Assembly: GCF_910591885.1 (NCBI RefSeq) | Contig: NC_063276.1 | Coordinates: 5,270,001-5,334,000 of the forward strand | DNA from: Bombus terrestris | Lineage: Eukaryota > Arthropoda > Insecta > Hymenoptera > Apidae | DNA length: 64,000 bases | Reading direction: 5' to 3' | Shown here: in pieces, positions 1-13,866 of the stretch | Layout: every line of letters starts with the position of its first letter | Position numbering within the stretch: position 1 is the first letter of the stretch | The notes under the pieces: generated by a model | Told to the model about the DNA's origin: nothing | The model's input: only the letters and a program-made list of their open reading frames with translations | The model's database searches: none | Made by a program: the position numbers and the translations under genes

Positions 1-592
1 CACATTATTATCAGTGCTTTTTTACTAACTATGATTTACTAACTAACATTAATGACATTTACATACATATACTCTTCTAAAATTAACAAAAAAATGTACT
101 AAGCTTCATTCATACTCAGTTTTGTTTATTAGTTGGCATATTGTGGTAATCATAATCTTGCAACATTACACATTTTTCCTAACTATGTGTAAGGTATTCC
201 TGCTTATATACTCATATATGTATTATTATGGCACGTACAAGGCATGATTGCTATGAGATTAAACACATAGAAATAGTAATAATGCAACAATGTTGTAATA
301 ATGAAATAGTAATAATTTAATGCAACATTAATACAAGGAGTTTTTGTAAAATTTGTATGAAAACTTCAAATACAAAAAGAATTCATAACATACAAAAATT
401 TATAAGTTCAAGCTTTGTTTATTGAGATATATAATTAAAATGATAAAAGAAAGCTAGCTGGTGTTGGTGAATGTAATGTTACATTGTATAAATATGTTCA
501 AAAATGCAATTAATTGCATTTTTTATGCACAGTTAAATTATTGAAACACAATTAACATTAGCACAAAAATTTATATGTATAAATATTTTCAG
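1..592. other. Non-coding left edge, probably Vps13 intron
   Basis: AT-rich sequence with no supportable coding exon. It ends in a polypyrimidine-containing acceptor (ttttcag) directly before the first recognised Vps13 exon, so most or all of it is probably intron of that gene, whose 5' part lies outside the window. Confidence 0.6.
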
Positions 593-3500
593 AGTGGAGA
601 AGATCATCTAAATGTGCTTTATCATCCAGAGAATTTTAAGGGACCAATATTGTTCTCATTTCGCTCCAAAGTGTTCTTTGGTAAAAAGAAAGCAATGATC
701 AGAGTCGAGAATGGTGAATGGTCAGATAAATTTCCAATAGATGTTGCAGGAAGTGAGGGAGTAGTCATTTGTAAATATAATGGCCAAATATATCAAGTTA
801 GTAGTATTTTTCCTTATTTATAGTTCCATTATTTAATCACCATATTCTTATATCAGCAATATTTCTTATGAATTACAGATTGGAGTTCACAATCAATTAA
901 CTTATAATTCTTTGACAAAACAAATTACATTTACTCCATATTATGTACTGATAAATAACTCTGATTATCTCATTGAATGCCAAGAAGGTAATAGGCCAGC
1001 TGATCCTATGATCAAGGTAATAGTTATTTATAAAAGGGAAAATTATAATATACAATGTATATTATTAATTTTAATGTATCTAAATAAAAATATTTATTAT
1101 TTCATTTACTTATAGGTACCTGCCAGAGAATGTGCAGCTTATTGGCCTCGTTCTGATCATGAACAAAAAACTCTAAGTGCTAGAATCGCAGGTAACCCTG
1201 AAAAAACTGCACCATTTATTTACACAGAGAACCATACGACTTTGTTAAAATTAAATAATAAGGTTTGTTCTGTTCTTATTTCTCTCCGAATGTAATGTAA
1301 TTTATGTTTGTACAATTCCTTTTATTTAACAGTATGGAGGAATTAATGTAGATATACAAATAAGTGAAGGTGGAGTCTACATTTCTTTATCTGCATACAC
1401 TCATGGAAATGCCCCAGCTTTAATTATTAATCACACTCCACATACAATCAATTTCTGGGAAAAAGGTTCACTAAATGTCAGGTACGAACATTAATGCAGA
1501 AGTTAATATTATTATTAATGTTATTATATTGTAAATTACTTTATAGATCCGTACAGTCATACAATAGAATGTTTTACACTTGGGAACATCCTGCAGGTCC
1601 ACGGAAATTAGTCTGGGAAGACAACAATAAAAAAGAAATTGAAGAAACTCTTCGAAAGGTAAATATTTAATAAAAATCATTAAAAATTAAAATTTTATTT
1701 ACATGAAAAAGACATTAAAAATTTTATTTTTTAGGACACTTTAGGAGGTTTTCAATTGCCAGATCTAGAAGAAGAAGTATACTATGTATCATTTTTAGAT
1801 GGTACACAACGAGTACTTCTATTTACAACAAATATGAAAGTTGCAGAAGATTGTGAACTAGCAGGTGATTTTGAACCTATAGAACAGGAAATAACAATAA
1901 GTATTCACGGAGTTGGCTTCTCACTCGTTAACAACATCATGAGAACTGAATTGTTATATTTGTGTATAGCTAGGTACGTTCTTACACATATTAATTTTCA
2001 TTATTTCGACAATTATCACAGTTTTCACATATTGGCAAATTTTATAATTTAGTTCTGGAATTATGTGGGAAACGCGCAAATCTGTTAATCATCGTTGGCG
2101 CAATCTTGACACAAGAGAGGTAATGGTTATAGAAGAAGGCTATCAAAAATATATACGTGAATTACAAATGGACAGAAGTCCAATACAGAAAGTAATACTT
2201 GAACCAAAATTAGAGGTAATGTAAATGAAAATAATAATTTCATAATTTTTCATTTAACTTTAAATTTAATCACTAATTAATTTTAATTTCAGGTTGATTA
2301 TTTAAATATGGAAATGTTAAAACCACATCGTCGTTGTCTACGACGCACTTTTCAAACTGGTTTATGGTTGCAATACCGTACTTCAGTGCATCAAGTGCAG
2401 TTACACGCAAAGATCAACAGGCTGCAAATTGATAATCAACTTACAGACTGCGTTTTCCCAGTTATATTAGCTCCAGTTCCGCCACCAAAGAGTGTTACAG
2501 CGAGCACAGGTAAGTTTTTATATTAAAGACTGAAATAAGTGTTACACATGTGATTATATGTTTCCTAAATTATTTTTTAATAGTTATGAAACCATTCGCT
2601 GAACTTAGTATGGTTAAACGGCTACTTGAACATAGTAATGTACAACAATTTCGGTACTTTAAGGTTCTTATACAAGAGTTTCATGTGAAAGTAGATATTA
2701 TATTTATTAACGCGATCGTGGGACTGTTTGAAGCAAATGAAATGAACGATGCAGAAGAAGTGAGTTCTATCTACTTTATATGCATAAAATATACAACTAA
2801 AATACTATAATAATTATTTTATTGTATACTTTAGAGTAAATTATTTAAATTGGACATGGAACTCGTTGATGAACCTCTGATGTATCACGTCAGTTTAATT
2901 ACTACAGCCGAACAGAAGAATTTCTTTGATCTACTTCACTTTTCTCCCTTGAAGGTTCGTTCCTTTACACTTCAAATTAATCATAACCATATTTCTATAA
3001 GTGATATCATCTTTTCCAGATTCATATAAGTTTCTCAATGAGCGGTAGTGGTAGCGGGCCATCTGCACTACCTCAAGTATTAAATGTATTGTTACAAGGA
3101 ATAGGTGTTACGTTAACTGACATTAATGATATTGTCTTCAAGTAAACCTTTTCACCAATCAATTTTAAATTAAGTTACTAGGAAATAAATCATATGGGAA
3201 TAATACATTTCAATTTTCTTTACAGATTAGCATATTTCGAAAGAGAGTACATTTTTATGACCAATAAACAGCTTATTTCCGAAGCAACAACACATTATGT
3301 AGGACAAGCAATTAAACAAGTTTACGTTCTCGTTCTGGGTCTCGATGTAATAGGCAATCCGTATGGCCTAGTAGTAGGTACTATGAAGGGCATTGAAGAT
3401 TTGTTTTATGAACCTTTCCAAGGTGCCATACAAGGGCCTGGAGAATTTGCAGAAGGTTTGCTTCTTGGTATGAGGAGTATGTTAGGTCACACTGTTGGAG

Positions 3501-4790
3501 GAATGGCTGGAGCTGTTTCTAAAATTACTGGAGCTATGGGTATGTTTGATTTTTGTATTATTAAATTAATTGTTCTATATATTTTTCCAATTTTATTTTT
3601 ATTTTTATTATAGGTAAAGGTATAGCTGCTTTAACGTTTGACAAAGACTATCAGAGAAAACGACAAGAACAGCTTAACAAACAGCCAGCCAACTTGCAAG
3701 AAGGTCTTGCTCGTAGTGGAAAGGGTTTGATAATGGTAAGTGAAAATAAGGAATAAAAATTAGTACAACTTCTAATTTTAGATAGATAGACAAAAACGAA
3801 AAGAGATGAATAATGATATATATGGCTCTTAGGGTGTTGTTGATGGTGTAACTGGTGTTGTGATGAAGCCCATATCGGGTGCCAAAGAAGAAGGTGTGGA
3901 AGGATTCTTTAAAGGATTTGGAAAAGGCATGGTTGGTCTTGTTACTCGACCAACTGCTGGAGTTATAGATTTTGCTAGTGGTTCATTTGGAGCAGTGAAA
4001 CGGTAAAAAAGATAAACTGTGTCTATCAATCTAAATATCAATCTAATTATCAAATATACTAAAAGGATTTAAATTATTCCATTATTCATTAATTATTTCA
4101 GTGCAACTGAGTTGAATGAAGAGGTAAAGAAAGTAAGACCATCTAGATTTTTACAACTAGACTGCTTGGTTAGACCATATGTCAGAGATGAAGCTGAGGG
4201 ACATAAAATCTTATGTGTAAATATATAAGTATATATATACATAATCTTATTTAATATTTTGTAATATTTATGAATACTGTTCTTTTACAGGAATTAGAAA
4301 AAGGAAAATATGCGAATACTGATATCTATTTTTATCACATGTACATTAACAAAGATGTATTATTGCTTACTGATAAGAGAATAGCATACTTAGAACATAG
4401 TGATTTATTTGGCGGATGGCGGGTTAGTACATTTTATAATTTTCGTAAACTGAGCAATAAATTAGTTTTGCATAAACTAGACATTCTATTGTTTTCAATA
4501 ATATAGGTGCATTGGACCCACGCGTGGCAAGAGATGAGCGAACAACCGAAAATAGTTGATAAGGGAGTTCAGATATTTATCAAAGATTCCAGTAAGAAGA
4601 AGAAATTAGGATTATTTGGTAGTACAGATCAATCAAAAATAATTTTAATACCTGATTATAATATTAGACAGGTAAGTTGTCTAATTTAATACTAATATCT
4701 TTTACATATTTAAAAAAAATTAATTTTTTACAATTTTCACAGCTTCTATGCGATAAAATGCAACAACAAATTAATCAGTACGAGTTGTAA
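593..4790 (+). CDS. Vps13: Vacuolar protein sorting-associated protein 13, C-terminal part (5' end outside window)
   Basis: VPS13 proteins are very long bridge-like lipid-transfer proteins at organelle contact sites. Only the last ~950 residues are here. Exons: 593-796, 879-1016, 1116-1262, 1333-1481, 1547-1658, 1735-1973, 2053-2215, 2293-2509, 2584-2759, 2835-2954, 3020-3141, 3226-3539, 3614-3735, 3833-4002, 4102-4216, 4291-4422, 4507-4671, 4743-4790; all have GT-AG borders and consistent phases. The first exons look like the end of the VAB (adaptor-binding) region. The exon at 3226 carries the glycine-rich ATG2-C/DH-like segment, with the family-typical GNPYGLV and EPFQGAIQGP. The last three exons form the C-terminal PH-like domain (VLLLTDKRIAYL) and the protein ends QYEL. 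The pattern fits the VPS13A/C type rather than VPS13B or D; this assignment is from family knowledge and was not searched. Nothing appears broken. Confidence 0.93.
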
Positions 4791-6678
4791 TGCCAGAAAA
4801 TCAAAATAGATAATACATGCAAATATAATTTAACATTTGAATATAGTTAATTGAATTGATATCATCTAGCATCATAAATTTCTATTCGCTTTCCAAGCTG
4901 AATTTCATAAATTCTATATATACACATATGTATATTATAACACAGTTTTCTACAAATATTATTCATAAGACTGATACTTGATCAGAATCAACAAAAAGTA
5001 GAGAAGAATCAGTATGTATATATAGTTTTATATTTATTACGCTTTGAATATTCTGGGTTTAAATTTATTATATTTTATACGATTTAACACTGTTTTTATC
5101 ACAAAACGTGCCAGTTTCTAATTCCATAAATTGTTATAATGTTAGTAAAAGCCACAAGACGCTTTTAATGCTTTTAATTAATCTATATAATCTTACTGAC
5201 ACGTTTTTTGATATTATACAAAATAATTATTATAGTCTTTATTATCGTTAAAAGTTCTTAATCACATTATCGCGTTATAATTTCGCTCCAAAGTATATTA
5301 TGGTATGTAAAACAAAGTTAAAATACGCATGGAAATATTTGAAAATCTAAACAAATATTTTTATCCTATTAATTTGAAACGTAATGTTTTCATAAGGTAC
5401 AAGATATATTTTAAGCTGATACTTAAATACCTGATTAATTTTATGTAAGAAGTTATATATGCAAAAATCAATATAGAGATATGTCATAGTTTTATAGCAC
5501 TTAAAAAAAACAACTTGAATATTGATGCTTTATCTCTTAAAATATTTCTTGTTAATGTAATATACTTGATATTCTAAAAAATCGCCATCATATGACAATA
5601 TAATATTTTTTTATCGCTTAATAGTAAGTTTAATAATTATTTACTATATACACATTTACGTATAAACAAAAATTCAAACGCACATCCTATGTTCAGTAAC
5701 TTCTGTACCTGTATAATTGTGTTGTTATTATATATATATATAGACATACAGGATATTTCTAAAGCCGCCGCATAATTTTCTAAAATATATACAAAAATAT
5801 ATTTCCGTTTTTAAAATGTATATTCTTAAAATTTTATATGCACGTAGAATAATCAACTATTTTTCATATAAAACACTAATGTTTATATAATTTTTTATTT
5901 GAATTATACTTCGCATGAAACTATTACTCATTCAATCAATTATATGTTTAAATTCAAATCATTACATATTCTTAGAAATACTCTGTATGTTCATGGATAG
6001 TGCATAGCTTTTGTTACAAGATTGTTCAGTTAAATGCATAATGGAAGAAAATGAAAAAAAAGAAAAAGAAATCCAAAGTCAGTACACTATACCTTTTACA
6101 GCTTATGATAGATATAAGATATGTATATGTTACTGTATAATTATGACTAAGTTTAATGCGATTTAATTAGATTATGTTATTGTTAAAGAAAGATATATCT
6201 GTATTGTTATGTATTATTTGTATAAACAAAACTGTATTCATAGGAAAATTAAAATAACTTTTGCTTTCTATTCTTTCCTTGTATCTTGATCACTATTACC
6301 AATGTTCAATGAGCGTGATAAGTATATGTGTATATGTATATTTATATACTACACACTCCAAAAATTTATTTTGTTTGCATCATAGCATTCATTTGTTTAT
6401 CTATGAATTAAAAGTTTGACATTTTATGTGTGTCTATTATTTTTCTTATCAATGTTCTGAAATTCCGCATCTAAATAAAATTGAAAGGTGAACAACTTTT
6501 TTGTAAGTATAAATCTATACAAATTCAATTTTATTAAGATATAGTTGTGTATTAACACATTCACTATGTCCAGAAAAAGTATATGTTTAATATAAAAATG
6601 CATTTAGTTGGTATTTCAGATGTATTATATAACTATTAATTTGAATATTTGGTAGCACATTATCAAGACAATTATCTG
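4791..6678. other. Vps13 3' UTR and lifeguard 5' flank
   Basis: Very AT-rich sequence without a coding exon. The left part is presumably Vps13 3' UTR. A likely splice acceptor (atttggtag, ending near 6655) just before the lifeguard start codon suggests that the lifeguard transcript begins with an upstream non-coding exon somewhere in this stretch; that exon could not be located. Confidence 0.5.
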
Positions 6679-8110
6679 ATGGAAGAGAATCAAGAGGCTC
6701 AAAAATTTATACCAGGTCCTCCACAGCTTCCCCCTTTGTATAAAGGGCAGAAGATAAAAACAGTGAGTAACAAAAATTACATATATTCGTACATCTATTT
6801 ATTTATTAATGATGTGGTTTTCATTAGGGACCATACACTACTACAGTTACGGATGAAATGGTAGCTCAAAGAGAAAGGGAGAACGAACAATTATACAGAG
6901 CTTGGCGTGAACAACAACGAAGAAGAGCAATGGCGCCAGATGATGATGATTCAGAATATATGGGCGACTTTAAAGATGACACAGTGAGAAGAAGTTTTAT
7001 TAGAAAAATTTTCTGTATATTAACAATTCAATTACTATTTACCTCTGGCATCATTGCAGTCTTTTTGTTTGTGTAAGCATTATGATTTAGCAATGTTTTA
7101 ATAATACTTCCTTTATGGATTAAAGCTATGAATTGTGTTTATTTTAACAACTCTATTCCAGGGATGCTGCCAGAAAATTTATGATAATTCATTGGTATAT
7201 GTGGATTATAGCTATGTACGTAAATAGTGCAATTATATTGCAGCTATTTTAGATATATTATTTAGTAAATAATTCATAATTTTATTAGGATATGCTTCAC
7301 CATTTCTTTTTGTGCTATATCTATATCTGAAAGAGCTAGACGTATTCCACCTTTCAATTATATATGGCTAACTAAACTGGTAAGGTTCTTAGTCATACTG
7401 AAACCTTATTAATTGGATATCTTTCATGCAATTTAACATTCAGTACTAAAAAATTATTATTTACAGACACTTTCTATGTCATATTTAGCTGCTTTTGTAT
7501 CAGTCTTTTTAGAAGTTGAAGTAATATTGATGGCATTAGGTATGACAACTTTAATTACATTAGGAATAGGTCTTATCGCAACATTTTCTAAGGTATTTAA
7601 CTATAAAACTTGTATGACATAAAATAACAGAAAATATCATAAATAATAATTATGAAACAAATAATAATTATAAATAATGTAAATAATGTTACAGTTTGAT
7701 TTAACAATGAGAACAGGACTGTTGATGATCTTTGGATTGGCTTCTATTGTTTCAATTTTTGTGATAATGATAGTTCTGCTATTTACATATATAAGAGTAT
7801 TACATATAATAATCTCAGTTATAGGAATGATTTTATTATCAATGGTTAATATAAAATTAATATATATATTGGAAATATTATTTAATTTCAACATAATATA
7901 TCATACTCTAAGAAAAGATATTTCAAACGTAAAAAGTCATTATTATATGTTTTCTAGTACTTGTATTTTGATGTGCAAACAATTATGGGTGGAAGAAGAA
8001 TAGAATTAAGTCCGGATGAGGTTGTATTTGCAACAGCACAAATTTATGTTGACATAGTATTGTTATACCAATACGTGTTATTGTTTATGGGTATGATGTA
8101 TCATCGATAA
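6679..8110 (+). CDS. Lfg: Lifeguard-like protein (TMBIM / BAX inhibitor-1 family)
   Basis: A multi-pass membrane protein of the BI-1/TMBIM family, whose members sit in Golgi/ER-type membranes, modulate calcium leak and restrain apoptosis. Exons 6679-6762, 6828-7072, 7162-7215, 7289-7379, 7467-7592, 7695-7844 and 7958-8110 give 300 aa. The N-terminus is short and proline-rich (PGPPQLPPLYKG), shorter than in vertebrate GRINA-type members. The core starts with the family-typical basic segment VRRSFIRKI followed by about seven hydrophobic segments. The last exon has the diagnostic ELSPDEVVFA and YVDIVLLYQYVL. The two aspartates expected for the family's pH-sensing pair are present, one in the TM6 segment (YFDVQT) and one in YVDI. 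The ATG at 6679 is the first in frame after a probable acceptor. The frame stays open across intron 6, so unspliced RNA would encode a different tail lacking the last helix. Confidence 0.93.
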
Positions 8111-8196
8111 ATATTAAGGATAAATTTACATTATGTCATTAAGAATAACTTATTCTTATTATAGCAGTAATATTTTAGATACAGATTTGAATATCA

Positions 8197-8206
8197 ATAA
8201 ATAAAT
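8197..8206 (+). terminator. Overlapping poly(A) signals after lifeguard gene
   Basis: The sequence aataaataaa gives two overlapping AATAAA hexamers about 90 bases after the lifeguard stop codon, at a plausible position for 3' end formation. The call rests on the motif and location only. Confidence 0.55.
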
Positions 8207-8406
8207 GTACGTGAGATATTACACAATAGAATTGAAAACTATTTTCTTTTTTATGACTTGTCTATATATGTATTTTATTGCTATTGAGATTATTAACTTA
8301 CGCAGTGTCAATAATCATTTGCTATAAAGCTATAATTATATAAAATTCATAAATGAAAGATTTCGAAACGCTACTATCCCTTAAAATAGCATGTTCTGTC
8401 AAGTCT

Positions 8407-8419
8407 GTTGCTAAGCAAC
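8407..8419. promoter_or_regulatory. Candidate RFX X-box (GTTGCTAAGCAAC)
   Basis: A perfect palindrome of two 6-base half sites (GTTGCT / AGCAAC) around a single central base. RFX factors bind GTTGCY/RGCAAC half sites, more often with two central bases, and in animals they drive ciliary genes. It lies about 150 bases upstream of the NATD1-like start and about 940 bases upstream of TTC21B, an intraflagellar transport gene and therefore a plausible RFX target. Chance occurrence cannot be excluded. Confidence 0.4.
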
Positions 8420-8569
8420 TGTTTGACAACAAAAACCTAACCTATTGCATGTTCAAAACTTCAATTAAAAAATACATATTTTGTAGATTTAAATGAATGT
8501 GTAAGTATATAATTAGTTGAAATTTTTAAAAGATGTATTATTATTAGTATCTTATATGTAATAAATGGT

Positions 8570-9261
8570 ATGAGTTACATGAACAAATTATCGTCATTTA
8601 TGTCATTACAAATCAAACGAAATAAATTTGCAAGGTTGTTTTATGCAGTGCATCATAATGAAAACCGAGGTCTTTTCTACGTAAAATTGGATGACAATTG
8701 TAAGATATATTTCATCCGAAAAATTATTATTTTAATAAATTTCTAATATTATTCATGACCCAAGAATTGAGGGGAAAATATGGAACAAACTTGATTTTCA
8801 TATTGTTAATGTGAATAGTATCTTAAAATATATTTCTTTTTTTCATTTTTTGACCAGCAAGGGCAGTATTACAATACAAAGCTGAGAGGAAGGTTTTAGA
8901 CATGCAAGTGATTAGTGTACCTTATAGATATACAGGAAGAGGTTTAGCTCGCTTGCTTACAGAGGTAAAATTTATTTTCAAATTTCTTGTAACTTCAAAT
9001 GAATGTTTATTGTTATAAATTATGCTATATTAATGTCTATATTTGTAGACTGCATTTACATATGTTATTGTGAATTATTTATATATGTACTTGACATGTG
9101 AGTACATGCAGAAGTATTATCTTGCAATTAAGAATCCAGCTCTTGAAGAATATATTGTTGGACCACCGCATATTTTAGAAGGACCTAATTCAGAACCTTT
9201 AGACCCTGACATTATATATGAATTACCTGATCCAGAAGATTTTTTGATATATTCTTCTTAA
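8570..9261 (+). CDS. NATD1: NATD1-like GCN5-related acetyltransferase domain protein
   Basis: A small protein with the GNAT-like fold of the NATD1 family, thought to bind acetyl-CoA; its substrate is unknown. Exons 8570-8699, 8858-8964 and 9049-9261 give 149 aa. After ~30 N-terminal residues comes FYVKLDDN, then RAVLQYK, then the acetyl-CoA loop YRYTGRGLARLL, corresponding to the family's R/G-x-G-x-A motif. This is followed by an alpha-helical segment, LTCEYMQKYY, and a C-terminal tail longer than in vertebrate NATD1 and rich in acidic and proline residues (PDPEDF). The start at 8570 is the first ATG in the open frame; a second ATG three codons later could be used instead. The gene lies 102 bases before TTC21B in the same direction, so the two may share promoter elements. 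Confidence 0.85.
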
Positions 9262-9362
9262 TAAATATCGTTACAATAATTGCTGCAATTTTGAATAATT
9301 ACTGAATTAAGCTATCACTTAATGATTTAAAATTCATTATTATTGCTTATTTCACTGATAAA

Positions 9363-12300
9363 ATGGAGGAAATAGAGTACATTACTTTAATTGAATGGTT
9401 TTGTCATCAATTTTACTATAATGGCATGTTAGTTTATTGCAAAGAAGCATGTGAAGTGTATCCAGAAAATGAATATCTAAGAATTCTTTTAAGTCTTGCA
9501 TACATATTAACTGGAAAAGTACAAGAAGCAATCAGAGAATGTTCAAACTTAATGAACAATGCAGATACCACATTGACAGCATTGCTTCTTCAGAATATTG
9601 CATATATGAAAACTGAAAATGTTGAAAAGGCCACTATAATACAAATCGAAACAAGAATTAGAGACGAGAAACGAAAATCGTCTTCAAACGCATTAGCTTT
9701 AGCAGCCTTAGTGTTGCTTTTATCTCAGAAGGCTGACAAAGCTAGAGATTATGTAGAGAGGGCTTACAAGCTTGATTCATCTAATAAAAACGTGTTATTA
9801 ACAAAAGCTTGGGTGGATTTATTTATTGCAAACAAAAATGATTCAAGTGAGCCAAACTTGTTTGAAGTTGTTTTAGTACAAGATTCAAAGAATATAAATG
9901 CTTTGCTTGGCTCTGCAAAATACAAACAACAGCAAGGTGACTATACAGGAGCAATATCAACATTGAATTCTTTAATTGTACGATATCCTAAATTATGTCT
10001 ACCCTTGGTAGAAAAATTGTGCAATCAACTCGCATTGAAAGATTGGGACCAAGTTTTGGAGACTGCTAATAGAATAATGTCGATCGACTCGAATAATTTG
10101 GATGCAAGAAAAGCACATGCATTTGTATATCTTTGTAGAGATGGAAATTATAATGAAGGATTAAAACATTTACAGTCATTCTTCAGAAATATGATAATTA
10201 TAGAAACAAAGAACGTGACAGTTTTGGTGAACAATATTCAATTATTTTTACGATTAGCTTGCAAACATCAAGGGATTTTATTGGAGGTTTCTAGGACCAT
10301 TGAAAAGGCATTACAACAGAATCCAAAATGTGCAGATCTCATGGTGGAATTAGGAAACTTGTATGTTTCACTGGGTAAAGTGAAAGATGCAGAAAATTGG
10401 TACAGAAGCGCTGTTCGAATAAACGAATCGTCGTTTGCTGCATTGATGGGATTAGCCCATTGTCAGCTTTTAGATACTTCGATTGATGCCTTGGGCTTGG
10501 CACAACAGCAAGTAGATTTTTTGATGGAGATACAGTCTAATTCAGTGGATGCAGAATTGCTTTTTATGTCTGCCAAATTGAGCTCCAATGATTCCATTAA
10601 AGCCCTGAATTATTTGAACAATGCAGCTACTATCATATTGGATAACTGTAAATATATACCATATGGTTATGATTATATGAAAAAATTAAATCCTGATTTA
10701 TGTTTAGAAATTTCCAAACAACGTTTAGTTTATTCTGTAACAAGTGATGTAACGAATTCTGAGGAAAATGTATCCAATTACAAAGAGCCAAGTTTGTATC
10801 TGTTAGAGCAATTATCAGAATCATATCCTGGTTTGAGTATTTCACAATTACTACTGAGTAAAGCTAAAATGCAAAGTGGAAATTTAGAAGAATCTTCATA
10901 CATACTAAGAAATCTTTTAGACAACGTGGATTCATCCAACGCGGAAGCGCATTTACTAATGGCGCAGATTCTAGCTCGTCAAGGGAATTACCAGTCAGCT
11001 TCACAAAGCCTTGAAGTTGGTTTAAGTTACAATTTCAAGATCAGAGACAATCCGATTTATCACTTAATTACTGGCATGATTCAAAAAGAAACAAATGATA
11101 TAGAGAGCTCAATAACAAGTTTTCAGTCAGCTATGTCGTTAGCTGAAATGCAATCACATAAAAATACTTCAGAAGCTTCAGATATTTCAACATCAGATAT
11201 GGCAACTTTGTACCTGGAACTAATTTCTGCTTATGGAAAAATGAGACATTTCAATGAGGCAATTGACATAATACGAGATGCAAATATAAAACTTGGGAGT
11301 ACTTCAGAGAAAGGTAGAATATTAATAGGAAACGCAGAGTTACTTTTAGAAATGGGAGAGTTGGATGAAGCCATTGATTGCTTGTCAAAAGTAACGTCAG
11401 ACCAACTTTATTATTTGCAAGCACATACACGTTTAGCCGAGATAAATTTGAAACACAAAAAGGATCGTCTCGCTTTTGCTATGTGTTTCAGGTTTGTTTT
11501 TCATAAATTTCTACATTTTGTTATATCTTTTTCAATCTGTTGAAATATTTTATTTTGTAGAGAATTGGTTGAACATTGTCCTGGTCCTAAGACATATAGT
11601 ATGCTTGGTGATGCATATATCTCTATACAAGAACCGGAGAGAGCAATAGAAGCATATGAGCAAGCTTTGAAACAGAATCCTACAAATAAAGTACATATAG
11701 CAAGTAAGCTAGGAAAGGCACTTATAAAGACGCATCAGTACACAAAAGCCATAAATTATTACAGAGATGTGATGAAACAAGAGAACTTTAAAAGCTTGAA
11801 ATTGGATCTTGCAAAGTTGTTCATAAAGTTGAAACAGTATGATAAAGCAGAAGCTACATTGGTTCAAGAATTACAAGGTAAAAATTATTTTAGCTGCATA
11901 ATTTTATTCTTCTATTTTAATTTTAATTATTTTAATGACTTTTGATATTTCAGACGGTCGACGAGATTCTGATTTAAAGAGCTTAGAAGTGCGTAGTCAG
12001 CTTTTACTGTTGCTTGCTAAAACGCGAGAAAAAGCAGATAATATTAATGGTGCTTTGTCAGCATTGAAGGAAGCTAAGGAAAATCAACATAGATACATTC
12101 AACGCATGGGAGGTTCTAACTTGGAAGAGGAACAACAACTTCTTGCAAATATCTGTTTAACAATGGCTGATCATTCCTCTTCTCTAAGAGATTATGATCA
12201 AGCTATTACGTACTATAAAGAAGCACTGAATCATAAGCCTGCGGATGTAAATGCTTTGTTATCCTTGGCAAAACTTTATATGCAAGTAAGTCGCAAATAA

Positions 12301-13711
12301 AATGACAATAATTACAATTTACAGTATCATTTAGGAAATTATTAATAATTGTACACTGTAAAATGACAGACAAATAATTTGGATCGATGTGCTCAAAGCT
12401 GTACAGCTTTATTGAACGCGGATCCCAACAATGAAGCTGCTTCCATAATGATGGCAGATCTTGCATTTAGAAAAGTTGATTTTGACACAGCAGCATTTCA
12501 TTTTCGACAACTATTGCTGAAGCAGCCAACTTACTGGACTGCTTTAGCGAGATTGATAGAAGTTTCTCGCCGAACAGGTGAATTTAATTTAAAAATTTAA
12601 ATTTTGAAATTTGTAATTCCCTAATGCAAGACTTATTTATGATGTAACAAATTTAGGGGATATGGACGACCTTGAAGAATGGCTTCATCGAGCAGAACTA
12701 GGAATGAGTGGTGCAAATTTAACACCTGGATATTATTATTGCGCGGGTTTATTAGATTGGCGTAAGGGTCGATTAAATTCCGCGCTTCGTCAGTTCAATT
12801 TCGCGAGACGTGATCCTGAGTGGGGTCAACAGGCAATATACAATATGATCGAGATTTGTTTAGATCCGGATGATGATTCTTCCCTCTCTAATGAAATCTT
12901 TAACGACGATGATGCTGAATATCAAGACTCTAGAACGATGGCTCTGAAAACAGCCTATCGTTTGCTACAGGTACTAAAAAAAGACCAAAAAGAACATAGT
13001 AAATCTATGATTTAAAATTTTTAATAAAATAGTGTGTTACAAGATTTGAGTTTTAAAAATATTACTTTATTATTACAGGAATTAAATCCTAAAGGTAGTC
13101 CACATGAAATGTTGACGCACAGATTGTTAAGCAATTTCTTTCTGCTTGCTACAAAGCAAAAATCCAATGTAGAAAAAGCATTACAGGATTGCACTGCATT
13201 AGCTAGTCAAGAGGCATTGAGAGATCACGTAGGACCAGCTTTAGGTATGGCTATGGCCCACATTCTTTTAAAACAAACTCCTAGAGCTCGAAACCATCTA
13301 AAACGTGTCAGCAAAAACACATGGACCTTTGAGGATGCAGAATACCTGGAACGTTGTTGGTTACTTTTAGCAGATATTTATGTTCAATCCAACAAATATG
13401 AATTGGCAAATGATCTTTTAAGACGTGTTTTACAACATAATGCCACTTGTGTTAGAGCTCATGAATTGTCTGGATACATTGCAGAAAAAGAGCAAAATTA
13501 TCGCGAAGCTGCATCACAGTATAGCGAAGCATGGAAGTATGGTGGAAAATCGAAATTGTCTGTGGCTTATAAATTAGCTTATTGCTCAATGAAAGCGAAA
13601 GCTTACGCAGATGGGATAGAAGCTTGTAATGAAGTTTTGAAACAGAGTCCTGATTATCCACGCATCAAGAAGGAGATTTTGGAAAAATGTATTAATAACT
13701 TACGTACTTAA
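9363..13711 (+). CDS. TTC21B: Tetratricopeptide repeat protein 21B (IFT139), IFT-A subunit
   Basis: A subunit of intraflagellar transport complex A, which drives retrograde transport and membrane-protein entry in cilia; in insects it is expected in ciliated sensory neurons. Exons 9363-11491, 11561-11877, 11954-12285, 12370-12577, 12657-12970 and 13079-13711 give 1310 aa, close to the ~1316 aa of vertebrate TTC21B. The first exon is unusually long (2.1 kb). The whole protein is helical repeats of TPR type, for example AIEAYEQALKQNP, AITYYKEALNHKP and AEAHLLMAQILARQGNY, which recur across its length. There is no signal peptide or membrane segment. All splice sites are GT-AG with matching phases. 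Its poly(A) hexamer overlaps the stop codon, and MDH1B starts only 156 bases on. Confidence 0.96.
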
Positions 13712-13715
13712 TAAA
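13710..13715 (+). terminator. AATAAA overlapping the TTC21B stop codon
   Basis: The hexamer AATAAA begins inside the TAA stop codon (13709-13711). If it is used, the TTC21B 3' UTR would be only about 20-30 bases long, which fits the 156-base gap to the next coding region. Confidence 0.5.
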
Positions 13716-13866
13716 CAATTGTCTTCATTATAGTTATGTCTTTATTTATATATTTGGGAATCTTTTTTTTTCTCCATTTCTTGCGAATTAAAACAAAATA
13801 ATACTATGGTTTATGTCGATATTCGTTTGGTAAATAATTAAATAGAGCATATAAACTTGCAATAAA

